A DNA stretch of 64,000 nt from assembly GCF_018343695.1 (NCBI RefSeq), contig NZ_JAGYPJ010000001.1, positions 1,003,001 through 1,067,000 on the forward strand, given 5' to 3'. The notes below the pieces were generated by a model that was given only the letters and a program-made list of their open reading frames with translations, was not told the origin of the DNA and searched no databases. The position numbers and the translations under genes are program-made. Shown here piece after piece: positions 38,505 to 50,937 of this stretch. Source of the stretch: Lederbergia citrisecunda (lineage in GTDB: Bacteria; Bacillota; Bacilli; Bacillales; Bacillaceae_C). Each line of letters begins with the position of its first letter. Within the stretch, counting starts at the first letter, position 1.

Positions 38505-40373
38505 ATGCACGAAATAATAGAATTAGATGACACTCTATCGAATAAAATCGCGGCGGGCGAAGTAGTGGAGCGCCCAGCCTCTGTCGTTAAGGAATTACTT
38601 GAGAATTCAATTGATGCAAAAAGTACAGTCATAGAAATAGATATAGAAGAAGCGGGATTAAGTAAAATAAGAATAATAGATAATGGAAACGGCATACAAG
38701 AAGAGGATGCACTTTTAGCTTTTAAAAGGCATGCTACAAGTAAAATAAAAGATGAAAATGATTTGTTTCGAATTAGAACACTTGGGTTTAGAGGCGAAGC
38801 ACTTCCTAGTATCGCTTCTGTGTCTAATTTACAATTAGTATCAGCAAAAGCGGGTCAAGATGGAACAAAAGTGATTCTTGAAGGTGGCAAGCTAATTCTT
38901 CATGAAAAGGCTGCATCTAGAAAAGGAACCGATATTTCAGTAACTAATTTATTTTTCAATACACCTGCTCGCTTAAAATATTTAAAAACGATTCACACAG
39001 AAATCGGCCATATATCTGATATAGTGAATCGAATTGCATTAGCGCATCCGGAAGTGTCAATAAGATTGCGTCATAATGAACGTCTATTGCTTCATACGAC
39101 TGGCAATGGTGATGTACGGCAAGTACTCGCAGCCATTTACGGAGTATCGATAGCTAAAAAAATGATTCCAATTCAATCTGAGTCGCTTGATTTTAAAGCA
39201 TCTGGCTTTATTTCACTTCCAGAAGTGACTCGCGCATCTCGAAATTATTTATCAACAATGATTAATGGAAGATTTATTAAAAATTACTCGCTAATAAAAG
39301 CCGTTTTAGAAGGATATCATACTCTCTTACCAATTAATCGCTATCCTATCGTTTTATTATCAATTGAAATGGATCCAATTCTAGTCGATGTCAATGTTCA
39401 CCCTGCTAAAATGGAAGTGCGGATAAGTAAAGAGACGGAACTCAATGAGCTGATTACTGCAACAATTAAAGCAACATTTAAAAAGAGAGAATTGATACCG
39501 TCAAGTAACCCTCTTACTAGTAAGAGACCTGTAAACATATCCGAACAAACATCTCTAGAATTGGAAAACAACCAAGTTGTTACAAAAAATCCATTCAAAA
39601 CTCCGTCTAATAGCGGAATACAACAATATAGACAAAAAGAAACGCTATTGCCAACTGAGGATATGAAAAAGCTTTATGAGCCAGCAGAAGAGAAAATACC
39701 TTCAGGTTTTATTGCGAATGAACCTCAGATTGAAGAGAGTCCAGAAGTAGAGGAGCCAATAGTGGAAAGTACTCCTACTAAGGAAAATAACAGGATTCCT
39801 CCTCTTTATCCGATCGGACAAATGCATGGTACGTATATTTTTGCACAAAATGATCAAGGTCTTTATATGATTGATCAACATGCCGCACAGGAAAGAATTA
39901 AGTATGAATATTATCGTGAGAAAGTGGGAGAAGTCGATCAAGAAGTGCAGGAAATGCTTGTCCCTTTACACCTAGAGTTCTCACGGGATGAATTTATTAA
40001 AATAGAGGAATTCAAGCAGGAATTAGCACAGATTGGGATTTTCCTTGAAGATTTCGGAATGAGCAGCTATATGATCAGATCCCATCCTAGCTGGTTTCCT
40101 AAGGGTAAAGAAAAAGAAATTATCGAAGAAATGATTGAACAATTGCTTACAATGAAAAAAATAGACATAAAAAAAATTATGGAAGAAGCAGCTATTATGA
40201 TGAGCTGTAAAGCTTCTATTAAAGCGAATCAATATTTGCGGAACGATGAAATCCAAGCATTATTAAATGAATTACGTAGAACCGAGGATCCATTTACTTG
40301 TCCGCATGGAAGACCCATTATCATTCATTTATCAACATATGAAATAGAAAAAATGTTTAAGAGAATTATGTAA
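38505..40373 (+). CDS. mutL: DNA mismatch repair protein MutL (endonuclease type)
   Basis: Links MutS to strand removal. 622 codons. GHL ATPase N-domain with [22 protein letters not shown] and HATSKI motifs; low-complexity linker about 335-440; C-terminal endonuclease domain with [12 protein letters not shown] (metal-binding DQHA-x2-E-x4-E, starting at Asp457), SCKASIKA and CPHGRP. Endonuclease motifs are expected because Bacillus lacks MutH. AAGGAGG precedes the ATG. Confidence 0.97.
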   Translation: MHEIIELDDTLSNKIAAGEVVERPASVVKELLENSIDAKSTVIEIDIEEAGLSKIRIIDNGNGIQEEDALLAFKRHATSKIKDENDLFRIRTLGFRGEALPSIASVSNLQLVSAKAGQDGTKVILEGGKLILHEKAASRKGTDISVTNLFFNTPARLKYLKTIHTEIGHISDIVNRIALAHPEVSIRLRHNERLLLHTTGNGDVRQVLAAIYGVSIAKKMIPIQSESLDFKASGFISLPEVTRASRNYLSTMINGRFIKNYSLIKAVLEGYHTLLPINRYPIVLLSIEMDPILVDVNVHPAKMEVRISKETELNELITATIKATFKKRELIPSSNPLTSKRPVNISEQTSLELENNQVVTKNPFKTPSNSGIQQYRQKETLLPTEDMKKLYEPAEEKIPSGFIANEPQIEESPEVEEPIVESTPTKENNRIPPLYPIGQMHGTYIFAQNDQGLYMIDQHAAQERIKYEYYREKVGEVDQEVQEMLVPLHLEFSRDEFIKIEEFKQELAQIGIFLEDFGMSSYMIRSHPSWFPKGKEKEIIEEMIEQLLTMKKIDIKKIMEEAAIMMSCKASIKANQYLRNDEIQALLNELRRTEDPFTCPHGRPIIIHLSTYEIEKMFKRIM

Positions 40374-40387
40374 AAGGTGGAGAAGAG

Positions 40388-40642
40388 TTGACAGTATTTT
40401 TAATAATAGCTGCAGTATTCACATGTATTGCTGCTTTAGTCGGAACGTTATTAGTTGGAAAAGATATTAGTGCACAAATGAAAGAATATGAAACGGAAGG
40501 GGACGCAATCGAGAACGAAATTGCTAGATCTCACGAATATGAAACAAAATCGGTTAGTGTCAATATTAAATCTCTTTCATGGATTTATATAGTACTAGTT
40601 TTAGTCGTTATTTTCGTTTGTATTGGTATATTCTTTTATTAA
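40388..40642 (+). CDS. Small two-helix membrane protein, function unknown
   Basis: 84 codons from a TTG at 40388, with AAAGGTGGAG about 6 bases upstream. Predicted membrane helices at about 2-23 and 63-83, separated by a charged loop (KDISAQMKEYETEGDAIENE). No cysteine or known motif, and I do not recognise a family. It starts 14 bases after mutL and ends just before a terminator, so it is the last gene of the mutSL transcript. The hydrophobic-acidic-hydrophobic layout and ribosome site make it a believable gene. Confidence 0.65.
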   Translation: MTVFLIIAAVFTCIAALVGTLLVGKDISAQMKEYETEGDAIENEIARSHEYETKSVSVNIKSLSWIYIVLVLVVIFVCIGIFFY

Positions 40643-40645
40643 ATT

Positions 40646-40676
40646 AAGGGACCTATTGAAGGTCTCTTTTATTTTA
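40646..40676 (+). terminator. Intrinsic terminator of the mutSL unit
   Basis: GGGACCT (40648-40654) pairs with AGGTCTC (40660-40666) with one G-T pair, then TTTTATTTT. Confidence 0.82.
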
Positions 40677-40809
40677 TTTGTAGATTAGCGCTGTTAAAGC
40701 GATATTATTAGATTCGAGCTAGTTAACGAGTTGAAAAAAATCATTAGCATATAAATTGAAATTAAACTATAGCTTATTTTGAGGTATATTAAGTTTTTGT
40801 AAATTATAA

Positions 40810-42399
<1,590 letters not shown>

Positions 42400-42440
42400 G
42401 TAATTCTTTCATCCAAATCTTTTTGAAAGGAAGGAAGAAT

Positions 42441-44081
42441 GTGAATTCATTTTCAGGACTAAACCGGGGAAATCTATTAGATTTACTATCGAAAACTCAA
42501 TATGATGTATTAGTCATTGGCGGCGGTATAACAGGTGCAGGAATCGCATTGGACGCCGTTACTAGAGGGATGAAAACAGCCCTTGTTGAAATGCAAGATT
42601 TTGCGGCTGGAACGTCTAGTCGTTCTACAAAACTAGTCCATGGCGGTTTACGATACTTGAAACAATTTGAGATAAAGGAAGTATCCGATCTCGGCAAAGA
42701 ACGGGCGATTGTATATGAAAATGGTCCACATGTTACGACTCCTGAATGGATGCTCCTCCCTTTTTATGAAAAAGGTACTTTTGGAAAATTGACAACGTCT
42801 ATTGGACTTAAAGTTTATGATTTTTTAGCAAATGTTAAAAAAGATGAACGCAGGAAGATATTGTCTAAGGACGAAACCTTATTAAAGGAACCTCTAATTA
42901 AGAAAGATGGATTATTAGGTAGCGGTTATTACGTTGAATATCGCACAGATGATGCGAGACTAACGATAGAAGTGATAAAAGCTGCAAGTGAGCATGGAGC
43001 TAGCTTAATGAATTATTCAAAGGTGGAAAAATTCCTTTATGATGAACGCGGAAAAGTAAGTGGTGCAATGATTAAAGATTTGGTTTCTGGTAAAGAATAT
43101 ACTATTCGTGCGAACATCACTATTAATGCTACTGGGCCATGGGTCGACGACTTGCGAACACTTGATCATTCTAAAGTAGGAAAACATTTACAGCTTTCTA
43201 AAGGAATTCATATCGTCTTTGATCAAACCAAATTTCCATTAAAACAAGCCGTATATTTTGATGCACCTGACGGCAGAATGATTTTTGCAATACCACGTGG
43301 CGGTAAGACATATATTGGGACTACGGATACTTTTTATAATGGTGATATACAAAATCCTACACCTCAACAAGAGGATATTCAATATGTTTTGGAATGTATC
43401 CAATACATGTTTCCTACATTGCAGCTATCTGAAACGGATATCGAATCCAGCTGGGCTGGCCTCAGACCATTAATACATGAAGATGGAAAAAAACCATCTG
43501 AAATATCCCGAAAAGATGAAATATGGGTTTCAGAAAGCGGATTAATAACGATAGCTGGAGGAAAATTGACAGGCTATAGAAAAATGGCTGAGACGGTTGT
43601 TAATCTTATTGCCAAGGAACTAAGCAAAGTAGATTCTAAAGTTTTTGGATCATCGAAAACAAAAGCTTTGCCAATATCAGGTGGGAATATTGGTGGTTCA
43701 GAAAGGCTAAAAGCGTTTATTAATCACCAAAAGGAAAGGGCAAAAGTTATAGGGCTTAGTGAGGTCGAGGCGGCACAGCTTACTGCTTTTTACGGTTCTA
43801 ATGTGGAGGATGTCTATTCATTTATTGAAGAAGGAAAAACGTTGCCACCCATCATCTATGCACGTTTGATGTATGCCATTCATTATGAAATGACTATAAA
43901 ACCGATCGATTTCTTCAATCGTCGAACAGGTTGGCTATATTTCAATTTTCCTGAGGTTGAAAAGTGGAAGAAGCCAGTTATGGAAATAATGTCCGATATT
44001 TATCAGTGGAATGAACAACAATATGAAGAATATGAAAGAGAGTTAGATCAAGCAATTATGACTACTAGCTTTCAAGTTTGA
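42441..44081 (+). CDS. glpD: Aerobic glycerol-3-phosphate dehydrogenase GlpD
   Basis: FAD-dependent membrane-associated enzyme that oxidises glycerol 3-phosphate to dihydroxyacetone phosphate and passes electrons to the quinone pool. 546 codons from a GTG at 42441, following GGAAGGAAGAAT; the frame is open to 42396 but that part overlaps the glpK end. Dinucleotide-binding GGGITGAG at 27-34, then FAAGTSSRSTKLVHGGLRYL and the C-terminal DAO_C domain. Full length and very similar in layout to the B. subtilis enzyme. Same transcript as glpK. Confidence 0.96.
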   Translation: MNSFSGLNRGNLLDLLSKTQYDVLVIGGGITGAGIALDAVTRGMKTALVEMQDFAAGTSSRSTKLVHGGLRYLKQFEIKEVSDLGKERAIVYENGPHVTTPEWMLLPFYEKGTFGKLTTSIGLKVYDFLANVKKDERRKILSKDETLLKEPLIKKDGLLGSGYYVEYRTDDARLTIEVIKAASEHGASLMNYSKVEKFLYDERGKVSGAMIKDLVSGKEYTIRANITINATGPWVDDLRTLDHSKVGKHLQLSKGIHIVFDQTKFPLKQAVYFDAPDGRMIFAIPRGGKTYIGTTDTFYNGDIQNPTPQQEDIQYVLECIQYMFPTLQLSETDIESSWAGLRPLIHEDGKKPSEISRKDEIWVSESGLITIAGGKLTGYRKMAETVVNLIAKELSKVDSKVFGSSKTKALPISGGNIGGSERLKAFINHQKERAKVIGLSEVEAAQLTAFYGSNVEDVYSFIEEGKTLPPIIYARLMYAIHYEMTIKPIDFFNRRTGWLYFNFPEVEKWKKPVMEIMSDIYQWNEQQYEEYERELDQAIMTTSFQV

Positions 44082-44146
44082 AAAGAAATTGGTAAGATAA
44101 GGCTATAACGAATGTATAATTCATAATGAAGAGGTTGGCACAGGAA

Positions 44147-45079
44147 ATGCAAAAATTAATCGTTATAGTTGGTCCTACTGCAGTAGGCAAGACAAAATTA
44201 AGTATCGAAATGGCTAAACGTTTTAACGGTGAGATTATTAGCGGAGATTCCATGCAAGTATATAAAGGAATGGATATAGGGACAGCTAAAATAACCGCTG
44301 AAGAAATGGAGGGAATCCCACATCACCTCCTTGATATTAAAGAACCTGACAAGGCTTTTTCTGTTGCAGATTTTCAAAAGCTAGTCAGAGAAAAAATCAA
44401 TGAAATTACTGATCGAGATGCTATTCCTATTATTGTGGGAGGTACTGGCCTCTATATCCAGGCGGTTTTATACGACTATCATTTTTCTGAAAGTACAAGT
44501 GAACACACGCATTTAGATTTACACGATATGAGTCCCTTGGAACTTCATAATAAACTCAAATCCATTGACCCGGAAAGTGCTAATAAAATTCATCCGAATA
44601 ATGTTAGAAGGGTTATAAGAGCTTTGGAGATTTTTGAGCAAACTGGAAAGACAATGACAGAATTGCAAAGTGAACAAAAGAAGTCAATTTTGTATAATAC
44701 CGCTCTCGTTGGACTATCAATGGATAGAGACAAATTATACGAACGAATTAACAAAAGGGTTGACATTATGGTTAAAGACGGACTTGTGAATGAGGTAAAA
44801 CAATTTTATGATAGTGGTCTTTCTAGGGATGCCCAATCCGTTAAGGCGATCGGATATAAAGAAATATACGATTATTTAGATGAAAAAGTATCTTTGGATG
44901 AAGCAATCATACAATTAAAACAGAACTCGCGTCATTACGCAAAAAGACAATTTACATGGTTTCGTAATAAAATGGATGTTGCATGGTTTGACATGACGGA
45001 AGAAAGGGAACACTTGAAAAAAACAAGAGAGATTATTGATTTCATTGCAGGAAAGCTGCAAATTAAATCGAATACATAA
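44147..45079 (+). CDS. miaA: tRNA dimethylallyltransferase MiaA
   Basis: Adds the dimethylallyl group to A37 of tRNAs reading UNN codons; MiaB (21.7 kb) then thiomethylates it. P-loop [11 protein letters not shown] near the N-terminus, [17 protein letters not shown] and IVGGTGLY substrate motifs, [13 protein letters not shown] near the C-terminus. Start unsure: ATG at 44147 gives 310 codons, ATG at 44126 gives 317 but lacks a ribosome site; AAGAGG lies 12 bases before the former. Followed by hfq, as in many bacteria. Confidence 0.94.
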   Translation: MQKLIVIVGPTAVGKTKLSIEMAKRFNGEIISGDSMQVYKGMDIGTAKITAEEMEGIPHHLLDIKEPDKAFSVADFQKLVREKINEITDRDAIPIIVGGTGLYIQAVLYDYHFSESTSEHTHLDLHDMSPLELHNKLKSIDPESANKIHPNNVRRVIRALEIFEQTGKTMTELQSEQKKSILYNTALVGLSMDRDKLYERINKRVDIMVKDGLVNEVKQFYDSGLSRDAQSVKAIGYKEIYDYLDEKVSLDEAIIQLKQNSRHYAKRQFTWFRNKMDVAWFDMTEEREHLKKTREIIDFIAGKLQIKSNT

Positions 45080-45107
45080 GTATAGAGATAAAAGAGGAGG
45101 CCATTAT

Positions 45108-45335
45108 ATGAAACAACCAATTAATATTCAAGATCAATTCCTGAACCAATTAAGAAAGGAATCAGTTCCAGTTACTGTTTTCCTATTGAACGGTTTTCAA
45201 CTCCGAGGAAATGTTAAAGGCTTTGATAATTTTACTGTATTGTTTGAAAGCGAAGGCAAACAACAGCTTGTTTTTAAACATGCCATCTCTACTTTCTCTC
45301 CTCAACGGAACGTTCAAATTAATTTTGAAGAGTAA
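45108..45335 (+). CDS. hfq: RNA chaperone Hfq
   Basis: Hexameric Sm-like RNA-binding protein. 75 codons, the usual size in Bacillus. Sm1 core [23 protein letters not shown] is recognised (starting near residue 24) and Sm2 KHAISTF. Start at 45108 after AGAGGAGG; a longer frame from 45036 overlaps miaA and is rejected. A long hairpin follows immediately. Confidence 0.96.
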   Translation: MKQPINIQDQFLNQLRKESVPVTVFLLNGFQLRGNVKGFDNFTVLFESEGKQQLVFKHAISTFSPQRNVQINFEE

Positions 45336-45347
45336 ATCCATTTTGTA

Positions 45348-45421
45348 AAAAACCGTCCTTTCCACTTAAAAAGGACATCACTTTGATTATGTGATGTTCT
45401 TTTAAGTAGAATTGGCGGTTT
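45348..45421 (+). terminator. Long hairpin after hfq, likely terminator
   Basis: CTTAAAAAGGACATCAC (45365-45381) pairs imperfectly with GTGATGTTCTTTTAAG (45391-45406), closed further out by AAACCG/CGGTTT, and a T-rich end. GTCCTTT (45355-45361) can instead pair with AAAGGAC (45370-45376), an alternative fold. Unusually large for a simple terminator. Confidence 0.6.
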
Positions 45422-45530
45422 ATTTCGTTTCATTTCCTATACTTATCATGAATATAATGTAAAACGCATAGTTTGGCTCCCCTTACAGTAATGGACTTTG
45501 TTAAACTAAATGTTAATTTTACAACTGAGT

Positions 45531-45661
45531 TGATTGGGGCGGAAGGGGTGAGACTCCTGCGGGAAAAAGAGTATACGGGAGGAGACCCCACATGCGCGTA
45601 AAGCGCCTAGGAGCCTCCTTAACTCCCTTCGGAAAGCGCGCGCCAAGAGCGTAAATCAACG
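45531..45661. repeat. Bacillaceae-type intergenic repeat, copy B
   Basis: GC-richer stretch with GGGGCGGAAGG, GAGACTCCTGCGGGAA, GGAGACCCC, GCGCGTAAAGCGCC, GGAGCCTCC and AGCGTAAATCAAC in order, a form seen in many Bacillus genomes. It shares blocks with copy A at 14641-14757. It contains short inverted repeats (GGAGAC...; GGCGC/GCGCC) and can probably fold in RNA. No coding frame. Confidence 0.75.
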
Positions 45662-45745
45662 TACAAAGTTTACAAGATCCACAAAATTAAATGGAACCAA
45701 TCTCATTTCTGGGCGTATACTGTTTTTGAATGTGAGGTGATGGGG

Positions 45746-46687
45746 ATGAGTGAGCCAATACGCATGAAAAATAATGGGCAAATCAGCATTATGTTAAATG
45801 TAAACAAAAGAGAAAAAATAAAGGTTCAAAATAAAGCGATATCTTCTAAACCATTATCACATGAACATGCAGTCTTAAACGAAATTGAAAATGAAATGAA
45901 TACCCTCGTTGGAATGGATCAAATTAAAAAAATGATGAAAGAAGTTTATGCATGGATATATATTAATAAAAAAAGGGAAGAAGCTGGATTAAAAGCGGGT
46001 CAACAAGTCCTTCATATGATGTTTAAAGGAAACCCTGGCACTGGTAAAACGACAGTAGCTCGTTTAATCGGAAAGTTATTTCAAAAAATGGATGTTCTTC
46101 CGAAAGGTCATTTAATTGAAGCAGAGCGGGCAGATCTTGTTGGAGAATATATTGGCCATACAGCCCAAAAAACGCGTGATTTAATAAAAAAAGCAACCGG
46201 AGGTATTCTCTTTGTTGATGAGGCGTACTCGTTAGGCCGCGGTGGAGAAAAAGATTTTGGAAAAGAAGCGATAGATACATTAGTTAAGCATATGGAAGAT
46301 AAACAAAATGAGTTTATTTTAATTCTTGCAGGATATTCTAGAGAAATGGATTACTTCCTTAGCTTAAATCCAGGTTTGCAATCACGATTTCCGCTCGTTT
46401 TTCATTTCCCAGACTATACTGTCAATGAATTAATGGAAATCGGGAAAAGAATGCTTGATGACAAGGAATATACGATTAGTAAGGATGCCGAAACTAAGTT
46501 AAAGGATCATCTATTATATGTAAGAGGAATAAAAGGCGATAGCTTTTCGAATGGGCGCTATGTACGCAATGTCCTAGAAAAAGCAATACGCTCTCAAGCA
46601 ATGAGGCTATTAAATGAACATCATCTAGAACGAACGGTTTTATCATCTCTCATAGGCGATGATTTTATTTTTCCTGAGACAACATAA
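45746..46687 (+). CDS. spoVK: Stage V sporulation protein K, AAA+ ATPase
   Basis: Sporulation ATPase of the CbxX/CfqX (RuBisCO activase-like) AAA+ family, acting in spore maturation. 313 codons from the ATG at 45746 (GAGGTGAT upstream). Walker [10 protein letters not shown] from residue 95, Walker [12 protein letters not shown], and sensor region [12 protein letters not shown]. Its neighbours hfq and hflX match B. subtilis. A mother-cell promoter is expected upstream but I could not identify one clearly. Confidence 0.94.
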   Translation: MSEPIRMKNNGQISIMLNVNKREKIKVQNKAISSKPLSHEHAVLNEIENEMNTLVGMDQIKKMMKEVYAWIYINKKREEAGLKAGQQVLHMMFKGNPGTGKTTVARLIGKLFQKMDVLPKGHLIEAERADLVGEYIGHTAQKTRDLIKKATGGILFVDEAYSLGRGGEKDFGKEAIDTLVKHMEDKQNEFILILAGYSREMDYFLSLNPGLQSRFPLVFHFPDYTVNELMEIGKRMLDDKEYTISKDAETKLKDHLLYVRGIKGDSFSNGRYVRNVLEKAIRSQAMRLLNEHHLERTVLSSLIGDDFIFPETT

Positions 46688-46696
46688 TATGGATTC

Positions 46697-46731
46697 GGCT
46701 GTTCTTGCTTATCGGAACAGTCTTTCTTATT
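46697..46731 (+). terminator. Terminator candidate between spoVK and hflX
   Basis: GCTGTTC pairs with GAACAGT (G-T at the end), 10-base loop, then TTTCTTATTTT. Moderate strength. Confidence 0.55.
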
Positions 46732-46799
46732 TTGATTCGTCTTCGACCATACTTTTTGTTATGATGAGGCTATGGTATTCGAAAGAAGGTGGGATTTTC

Positions 46800-48047
46800 T
46801 TGCAAAAAAATAAGGAAAAGGCAATTCTTGTCGGTTGTCAACTTCAAGATAGAGATGATCGATTTACATATTCAATGTCTGAACTCGATTCCTTAGTAGC
46901 TACTGCCAAGGGTGAGACAGTTGCTACCCTTTCACAAAAACTAGAAAGATTGCATCCTGCGACTTATATTGGAAAGGGGAAATTAGAAGAGCTTCAACAA
47001 TTAGAAGAAGAACTTGAAGCAGATATTATCGTTATTAATGATGAATTAACCCCAAGTCAATTGCGTAACTTACAAAATAGTTTAGAAGCAAGAGTATTAG
47101 ATCGAACGCAGCTGATTTTAGATATATTTGCACAGAGAGCTCGTTCTAAAGAAGGTAAATTACAAGTTGAATATGCTCAGCTTCAGTACTTATTACCACG
47201 GTTGGCTGGACAAGGAACAGCTCTTTCTAGACTTGGTGGTGGAATTGGAACTCGAGGTCCTGGAGAAACACAGCTTGAGACAGATCGACGTCATATTCGC
47301 CGAAGAATCAATGAGATTAAAAAACAGTTACAGCTTGTAGTTGAACAAAGGGAACGTTACAGGGTAAGAAGAAAAAGAAACAAAGCTTTCCAAATCGCCA
47401 TTGTCGGTTATACAAATGCTGGAAAATCAACATTATTTAATCGCCTTTCAACAGCGGAATCTCTTGAAGAAAACCAATTATTTGCCACTTTAGATCCGAT
47501 GACAAGAAAACTAGTTCTTCCTAGTGGATATTCAACAATCATTACCGATACGGTTGGGTTTATCCAAGATCTGCCTACTTCGTTAATTGCCGCTTTTCGT
47601 TCAACATTAGAAGAGGTAAAAGACGCTGATTTATTACTACATGTAGTGGACAGTTCTAATCCTGATTACGGTAACCATGAAAAAACAGTTCAAAAGCTTT
47701 TAAAAGAATTGGAAATGGATCAATTGCCTCAACTCACTGTGTACAATAAAGCAGATGAAATACATTCCGATTTTGTTCCTAGCTCAGGCGAGTACTTTAT
47801 TATGAGCGCCTTCGATGAAAAGGATCGAAATCAATTGAAGAAAAGAATTGAAGATATCGCCGTTTTAAGTATGCATTATTATCAAGTTATCATTCCATCT
47901 AACGAAGGAAGGCTTTTATCGGTTTTAAAAAATGATACGATATTACGTGAACTTATTTTTATGGAGGAAGAGCAGGCTTATAAATGCAAAGGTTACGTGC
48001 ATAAAGACCATCCAGTAATGGGTTCTTTAAAATTATTTGAGCTTTAA
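46800..48047 (+). CDS. hflX: GTPase HflX
   Basis: Ribosome-associated GTPase that splits stalled 70S ribosomes in relatives. 415 codons from a TTG at 46800, 7 bases after AAGGTGG; a longer frame from 46659 overlaps spoVK. N-terminal HflX domain with GKGKLEEL and [16 protein letters not shown], glycine-rich [16 protein letters not shown] linker, then the G domain with GYTNAGKS (from about 203), [10 protein letters not shown] and NKAD. Ends 14 bases before ynbB. Confidence 0.94.
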   Translation: MQKNKEKAILVGCQLQDRDDRFTYSMSELDSLVATAKGETVATLSQKLERLHPATYIGKGKLEELQQLEEELEADIIVINDELTPSQLRNLQNSLEARVLDRTQLILDIFAQRARSKEGKLQVEYAQLQYLLPRLAGQGTALSRLGGGIGTRGPGETQLETDRRHIRRRINEIKKQLQLVVEQRERYRVRRKRNKAFQIAIVGYTNAGKSTLFNRLSTAESLEENQLFATLDPMTRKLVLPSGYSTIITDTVGFIQDLPTSLIAAFRSTLEEVKDADLLLHVVDSSNPDYGNHEKTVQKLLKELEMDQLPQLTVYNKADEIHSDFVPSSGEYFIMSAFDEKDRNQLKKRIEDIAVLSMHYYQVIIPSNEGRLLSVLKNDTILRELIFMEEEQAYKCKGYVHKDHPVMGSLKLFEL

Positions 48048-48061
48048 AGGGGTATCGCAAC

Positions 48062-49333
48062 ATGAATCATATTTTACATGATAACAAGGATTTACAATCC
48101 ATCATTGAAGAAGTTGAAAATCAAATTTTACCGATTCATCGTGAAATTGAACGGATGATTGAGATTAATCAATACCGAGTGTTAAAAAGTTTCCAGGACA
48201 ATCGTGTAAGTGACACTTATTTTACTCCTTCCACAGGATATGGATATGGGGATATCGGAAGAGATGCATTGGAAAAAATATATGCAGACGTATTTGGTGC
48301 CGAGGCAGGATTGGTAAGGCCGCAAATTATATCTGGAACACATGCTATCTCTATTGCTCTATTTGGAGTATTACGGCCAGGAGACGAACTTCTTTACATT
48401 ACAGGGAAACCATACGATACATTAGAAGAAGTTGTCGGTATTCGGGGAGAAAACAATGGTTCTTTAAAGGAATTCGGGATTGGATATAACTGTGTCAAGC
48501 TAACGGAAAAGGGAGAAATCGATTATTCTGCTGTTAGTAAATCAATGAAGCCGAACACAAAAGTAATTGGAATTCAGAGGTCAAAAGGATACGCTGAAAG
48601 ACCTTCATTCACAATTGAAGATATAAACGAAATGGTCCGTTTTGTTAAAGAGATTAATCCGGAAGTCATTGTATTTGTAGATAATTGTTATGGTGAATTT
48701 GTAGAGGAGTTCGAACCTTGCCATGTAGGCGCTGATTTAATGGCCGGTTCACTTATTAAAAACCCTGGTGGAGGTATAGTTAAAACTGGAGGCTATATTG
48801 TCGGCAAGAAAAAATGGGTGGATGCTTGTTCTTATCGCATGACTTCTCCCGGAATTGGATCTGAAGCAGGCGCATCTTTGTATAGCTTACTTGAAATGTA
48901 TCAAGGTTTCTTCCTCGCTCCTCATGTAACAGGTCAAGCATTAAAGGGTGCTGTTTTTACTTCCGCCTTACTTGAACGCGTAGGGCTATCAACATTGCCA
49001 AAATGGAATGCAAAGAGAACTGATTTGATTCAGTCTGTTCAATTCGATAATGAACAAATGATGATTGAATTTTGTCAGGCTATTCAATATGCGTCTCCTG
49101 TAGATTCCTACGTAACCCCATACCCGAGCTATATGCCTGGTTATGAGGATGATGTCATTATGGCAGCTGGGGCATTTATTCAAGGTGCGAGCATCGAATT
49201 ATCAGCCGATGGTCCAATTAGACCGCCATATACTGCCTATGTTCAAGGTGGATTAACATATGCACATGTAAAAATTGCCATAACAATGGCAGTAGATCGT
49301 TTGATAAAAAAAGGTTTAATTCATCTTAAATAA
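48062..49333 (+). CDS. ynbB: YnbB, PLP-dependent methionine gamma-lyase-like protein
   Basis: Cystathionine/methionine gamma-lyase fold protein formerly called aluminium resistance protein. In B. subtilis ynbB has been tied to elongation factor P modification. 423 codons. PLP-binding lysine in GSLIKNPGGGIVKTGGY; GTHAISIALFGVLRPGD binds the cofactor phosphate; FVDNCYGEF carries the ring-pairing aspartate. AAGGGG precedes the ATG. A strong terminator follows; in B. subtilis glnR would come next, but it is absent. Confidence 0.93.
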   Translation: MNHILHDNKDLQSIIEEVENQILPIHREIERMIEINQYRVLKSFQDNRVSDTYFTPSTGYGYGDIGRDALEKIYADVFGAEAGLVRPQIISGTHAISIALFGVLRPGDELLYITGKPYDTLEEVVGIRGENNGSLKEFGIGYNCVKLTEKGEIDYSAVSKSMKPNTKVIGIQRSKGYAERPSFTIEDINEMVRFVKEINPEVIVFVDNCYGEFVEEFEPCHVGADLMAGSLIKNPGGGIVKTGGYIVGKKKWVDACSYRMTSPGIGSEAGASLYSLLEMYQGFFLAPHVTGQALKGAVFTSALLERVGLSTLPKWNAKRTDLIQSVQFDNEQMMIEFCQAIQYASPVDSYVTPYPSYMPGYEDDVIMAAGAFIQGASIELSADGPIRPPYTAYVQGGLTYAHVKIAITMAVDRLIKKGLIHLK

Positions 49334-49341
49334 GGAATAAA

Positions 49342-49390
49342 AAGTAAAGACAGCAAAAAAAAAATGCTGTCTTTTTTTACTTTTTTTTTG
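49342..49390 (+). terminator. Strong terminator after ynbB
   Basis: AAAGACAGCA pairs with TGCTGTCTTT, extended by AAGTAAA/TTTACTT, with long A and T runs. Likely bidirectional in form. Confidence 0.88.
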
Positions 49391-49455
49391 TAAAATTTTA
49401 AAGTAGATTTTTTCATGATGTATGGACGTCAATTAAAACAGGAGGACTTATGGAA

Positions 49456-50793
49456 ATGGGAATGTATACGAAAGAAAGTATTTTACAACTATCAGAAGAA
49501 CAAAACGTAAAGTTCGTTAGGCTACAATTTACGGATATTTTAGGTACCGTAAAAAACGTAGAAATTCCAATAAGTCAGCTTGAAAAAGCCTTGGATAATA
49601 AAATGATGTTTGACGGTTCTTCAATTGAAGGGTTCGTTAGAATTGAAGAATCAGATATGTATCTTTATCCTGATTTAGATACATGGGTTATTTTCCCGTG
49701 GACTGCAGAAAAAGGTGGAAAAGTAGCTCGATTAATTTGTGACGTGTATGGTTCTGATTTAAAACCATTCCCAGGAGATCCTCGCAGTAATTTGAAAAGA
49801 GTATTAAAGGAAATGGAAAAGTTTGGGTTTTCAAATTTTAATCTAGGTCCTGAACCAGAATTCTTTTTATTTAAGTTAGACGAAAATGGCGACCCTACGC
49901 TAGATTTGAATGATAACGGCGGTTATTTTGACCTTGCTCCTACGGATCTTGGTGAAAACTGTCGCCGTGACATCGTATTGGAATTAGAGGAAATGGGATT
50001 CGAAATTGAAGCATCCCATCACGAAGAGGCGCCTGGACAGCATGAAATTGATTTTAAATATGCCGATGCTGTAAAAGCTTGTGACCAAATCCAAACATTT
50101 AAACTTGTCGTTAAAACAATAGCAAGAAAACATGGTTTGCATGCAACATTCATGGCAAAGCCATTATTTGGGGTAGCAGGTTCAGGAATGCATTTTAATA
50201 TGTCATTATTTAAAAATGGGGAAAATGCATTTTTTGATGAAAATGGTGAGCTAAAAATGAGTGAAACAGCTTATCAATTTTTGGCAGGAGTACTTAAACA
50301 TGCTCCAGGATTTACAGCCGTCACAAATCCAACTGTCAATTCATATAAAAGACTTGTTCCGGGATATGAAGCACCATGTTATATAGCATGGTCTGCACAA
50401 AATAGAAGCCCGTTAGTAAGAATACCTTCTTCACGCGGACTAAGCACTAGAATCGAAGTTCGGAGCGTAGACCCTACAGCAAATCCGTACCTTGCTATGG
50501 CAGTTTTATTAAAAGCAGGATTAAGTGGAATTGAAGATCAATTAACTCCACCACATTCTGTTGATAGAAATATTTATAGTATGAATAAATCTGAACGTAT
50601 TGAAGAAGGAGTCCTCGATCTTCCTTCAAATCTATATGAAGCTCTAGAACAGTTAAAACTGGATGAAGTTATTAAAGCTGGCCTTGGGAAACATATTTTT
50701 GAGAATTTTGTTGAGGCAAAAGAAATTGAATGGGATATGTTCCGTACCCAAGTACACCCTTGGGAGAGGGAACAGTATATGAGAATGTATTAA
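49456..50793 (+). CDS. glnA: Glutamine synthetase, type I alpha
   Basis: Makes glutamine from glutamate, ammonia and ATP; in Bacillus the feedback-inhibited enzyme also signals to GlnR/TnrA. 445 codons from the ATG at 49456 (10 bases after GGAGG); the ATG at 49450 is only 4 bases away, so the start is not certain. Motifs: [49 protein letters not shown] and the [14 protein letters not shown] tail. The alpha type lacks the adenylylation tyrosine region. No glnR upstream and no clear GlnR box (TGTNA-N7-TNACA) seen between 49390 and 49450. Confidence 0.97.
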   Translation: MGMYTKESILQLSEEQNVKFVRLQFTDILGTVKNVEIPISQLEKALDNKMMFDGSSIEGFVRIEESDMYLYPDLDTWVIFPWTAEKGGKVARLICDVYGSDLKPFPGDPRSNLKRVLKEMEKFGFSNFNLGPEPEFFLFKLDENGDPTLDLNDNGGYFDLAPTDLGENCRRDIVLELEEMGFEIEASHHEEAPGQHEIDFKYADAVKACDQIQTFKLVVKTIARKHGLHATFMAKPLFGVAGSGMHFNMSLFKNGENAFFDENGELKMSETAYQFLAGVLKHAPGFTAVTNPTVNSYKRLVPGYEAPCYIAWSAQNRSPLVRIPSSRGLSTRIEVRSVDPTANPYLAMAVLLKAGLSGIEDQLTPPHSVDRNIYSMNKSERIEEGVLDLPSNLYEALEQLKLDEVIKAGLGKHIFENFVEAKEIEWDMFRTQVHPWEREQYMRMY

Positions 50794-50894
50794 GCTTAAT
50801 ATATAACTATGTAGAGTAGGGGTGTGAATGTGAGTTTGCTATGATTAAGCACCTACCCTTCTAACTCCCCCAAAAATGAAAAAAAAATCACTTG

Positions 50895-50937
50895 AAATGC
50901 TGTCCGTGTTTTCATAGAAACGGGCAGCATTTTTTTA
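50895..50937 (+). terminator. Intrinsic terminator after glnA
   Basis: AAATGCTGTCCGT (50895-50907) pairs with ACGGGCAGCATTT (50920-50932) over 13 bases with one G-T pair, then TTTTTT. It lies about 100 bases beyond the stop. Confidence 0.92.
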
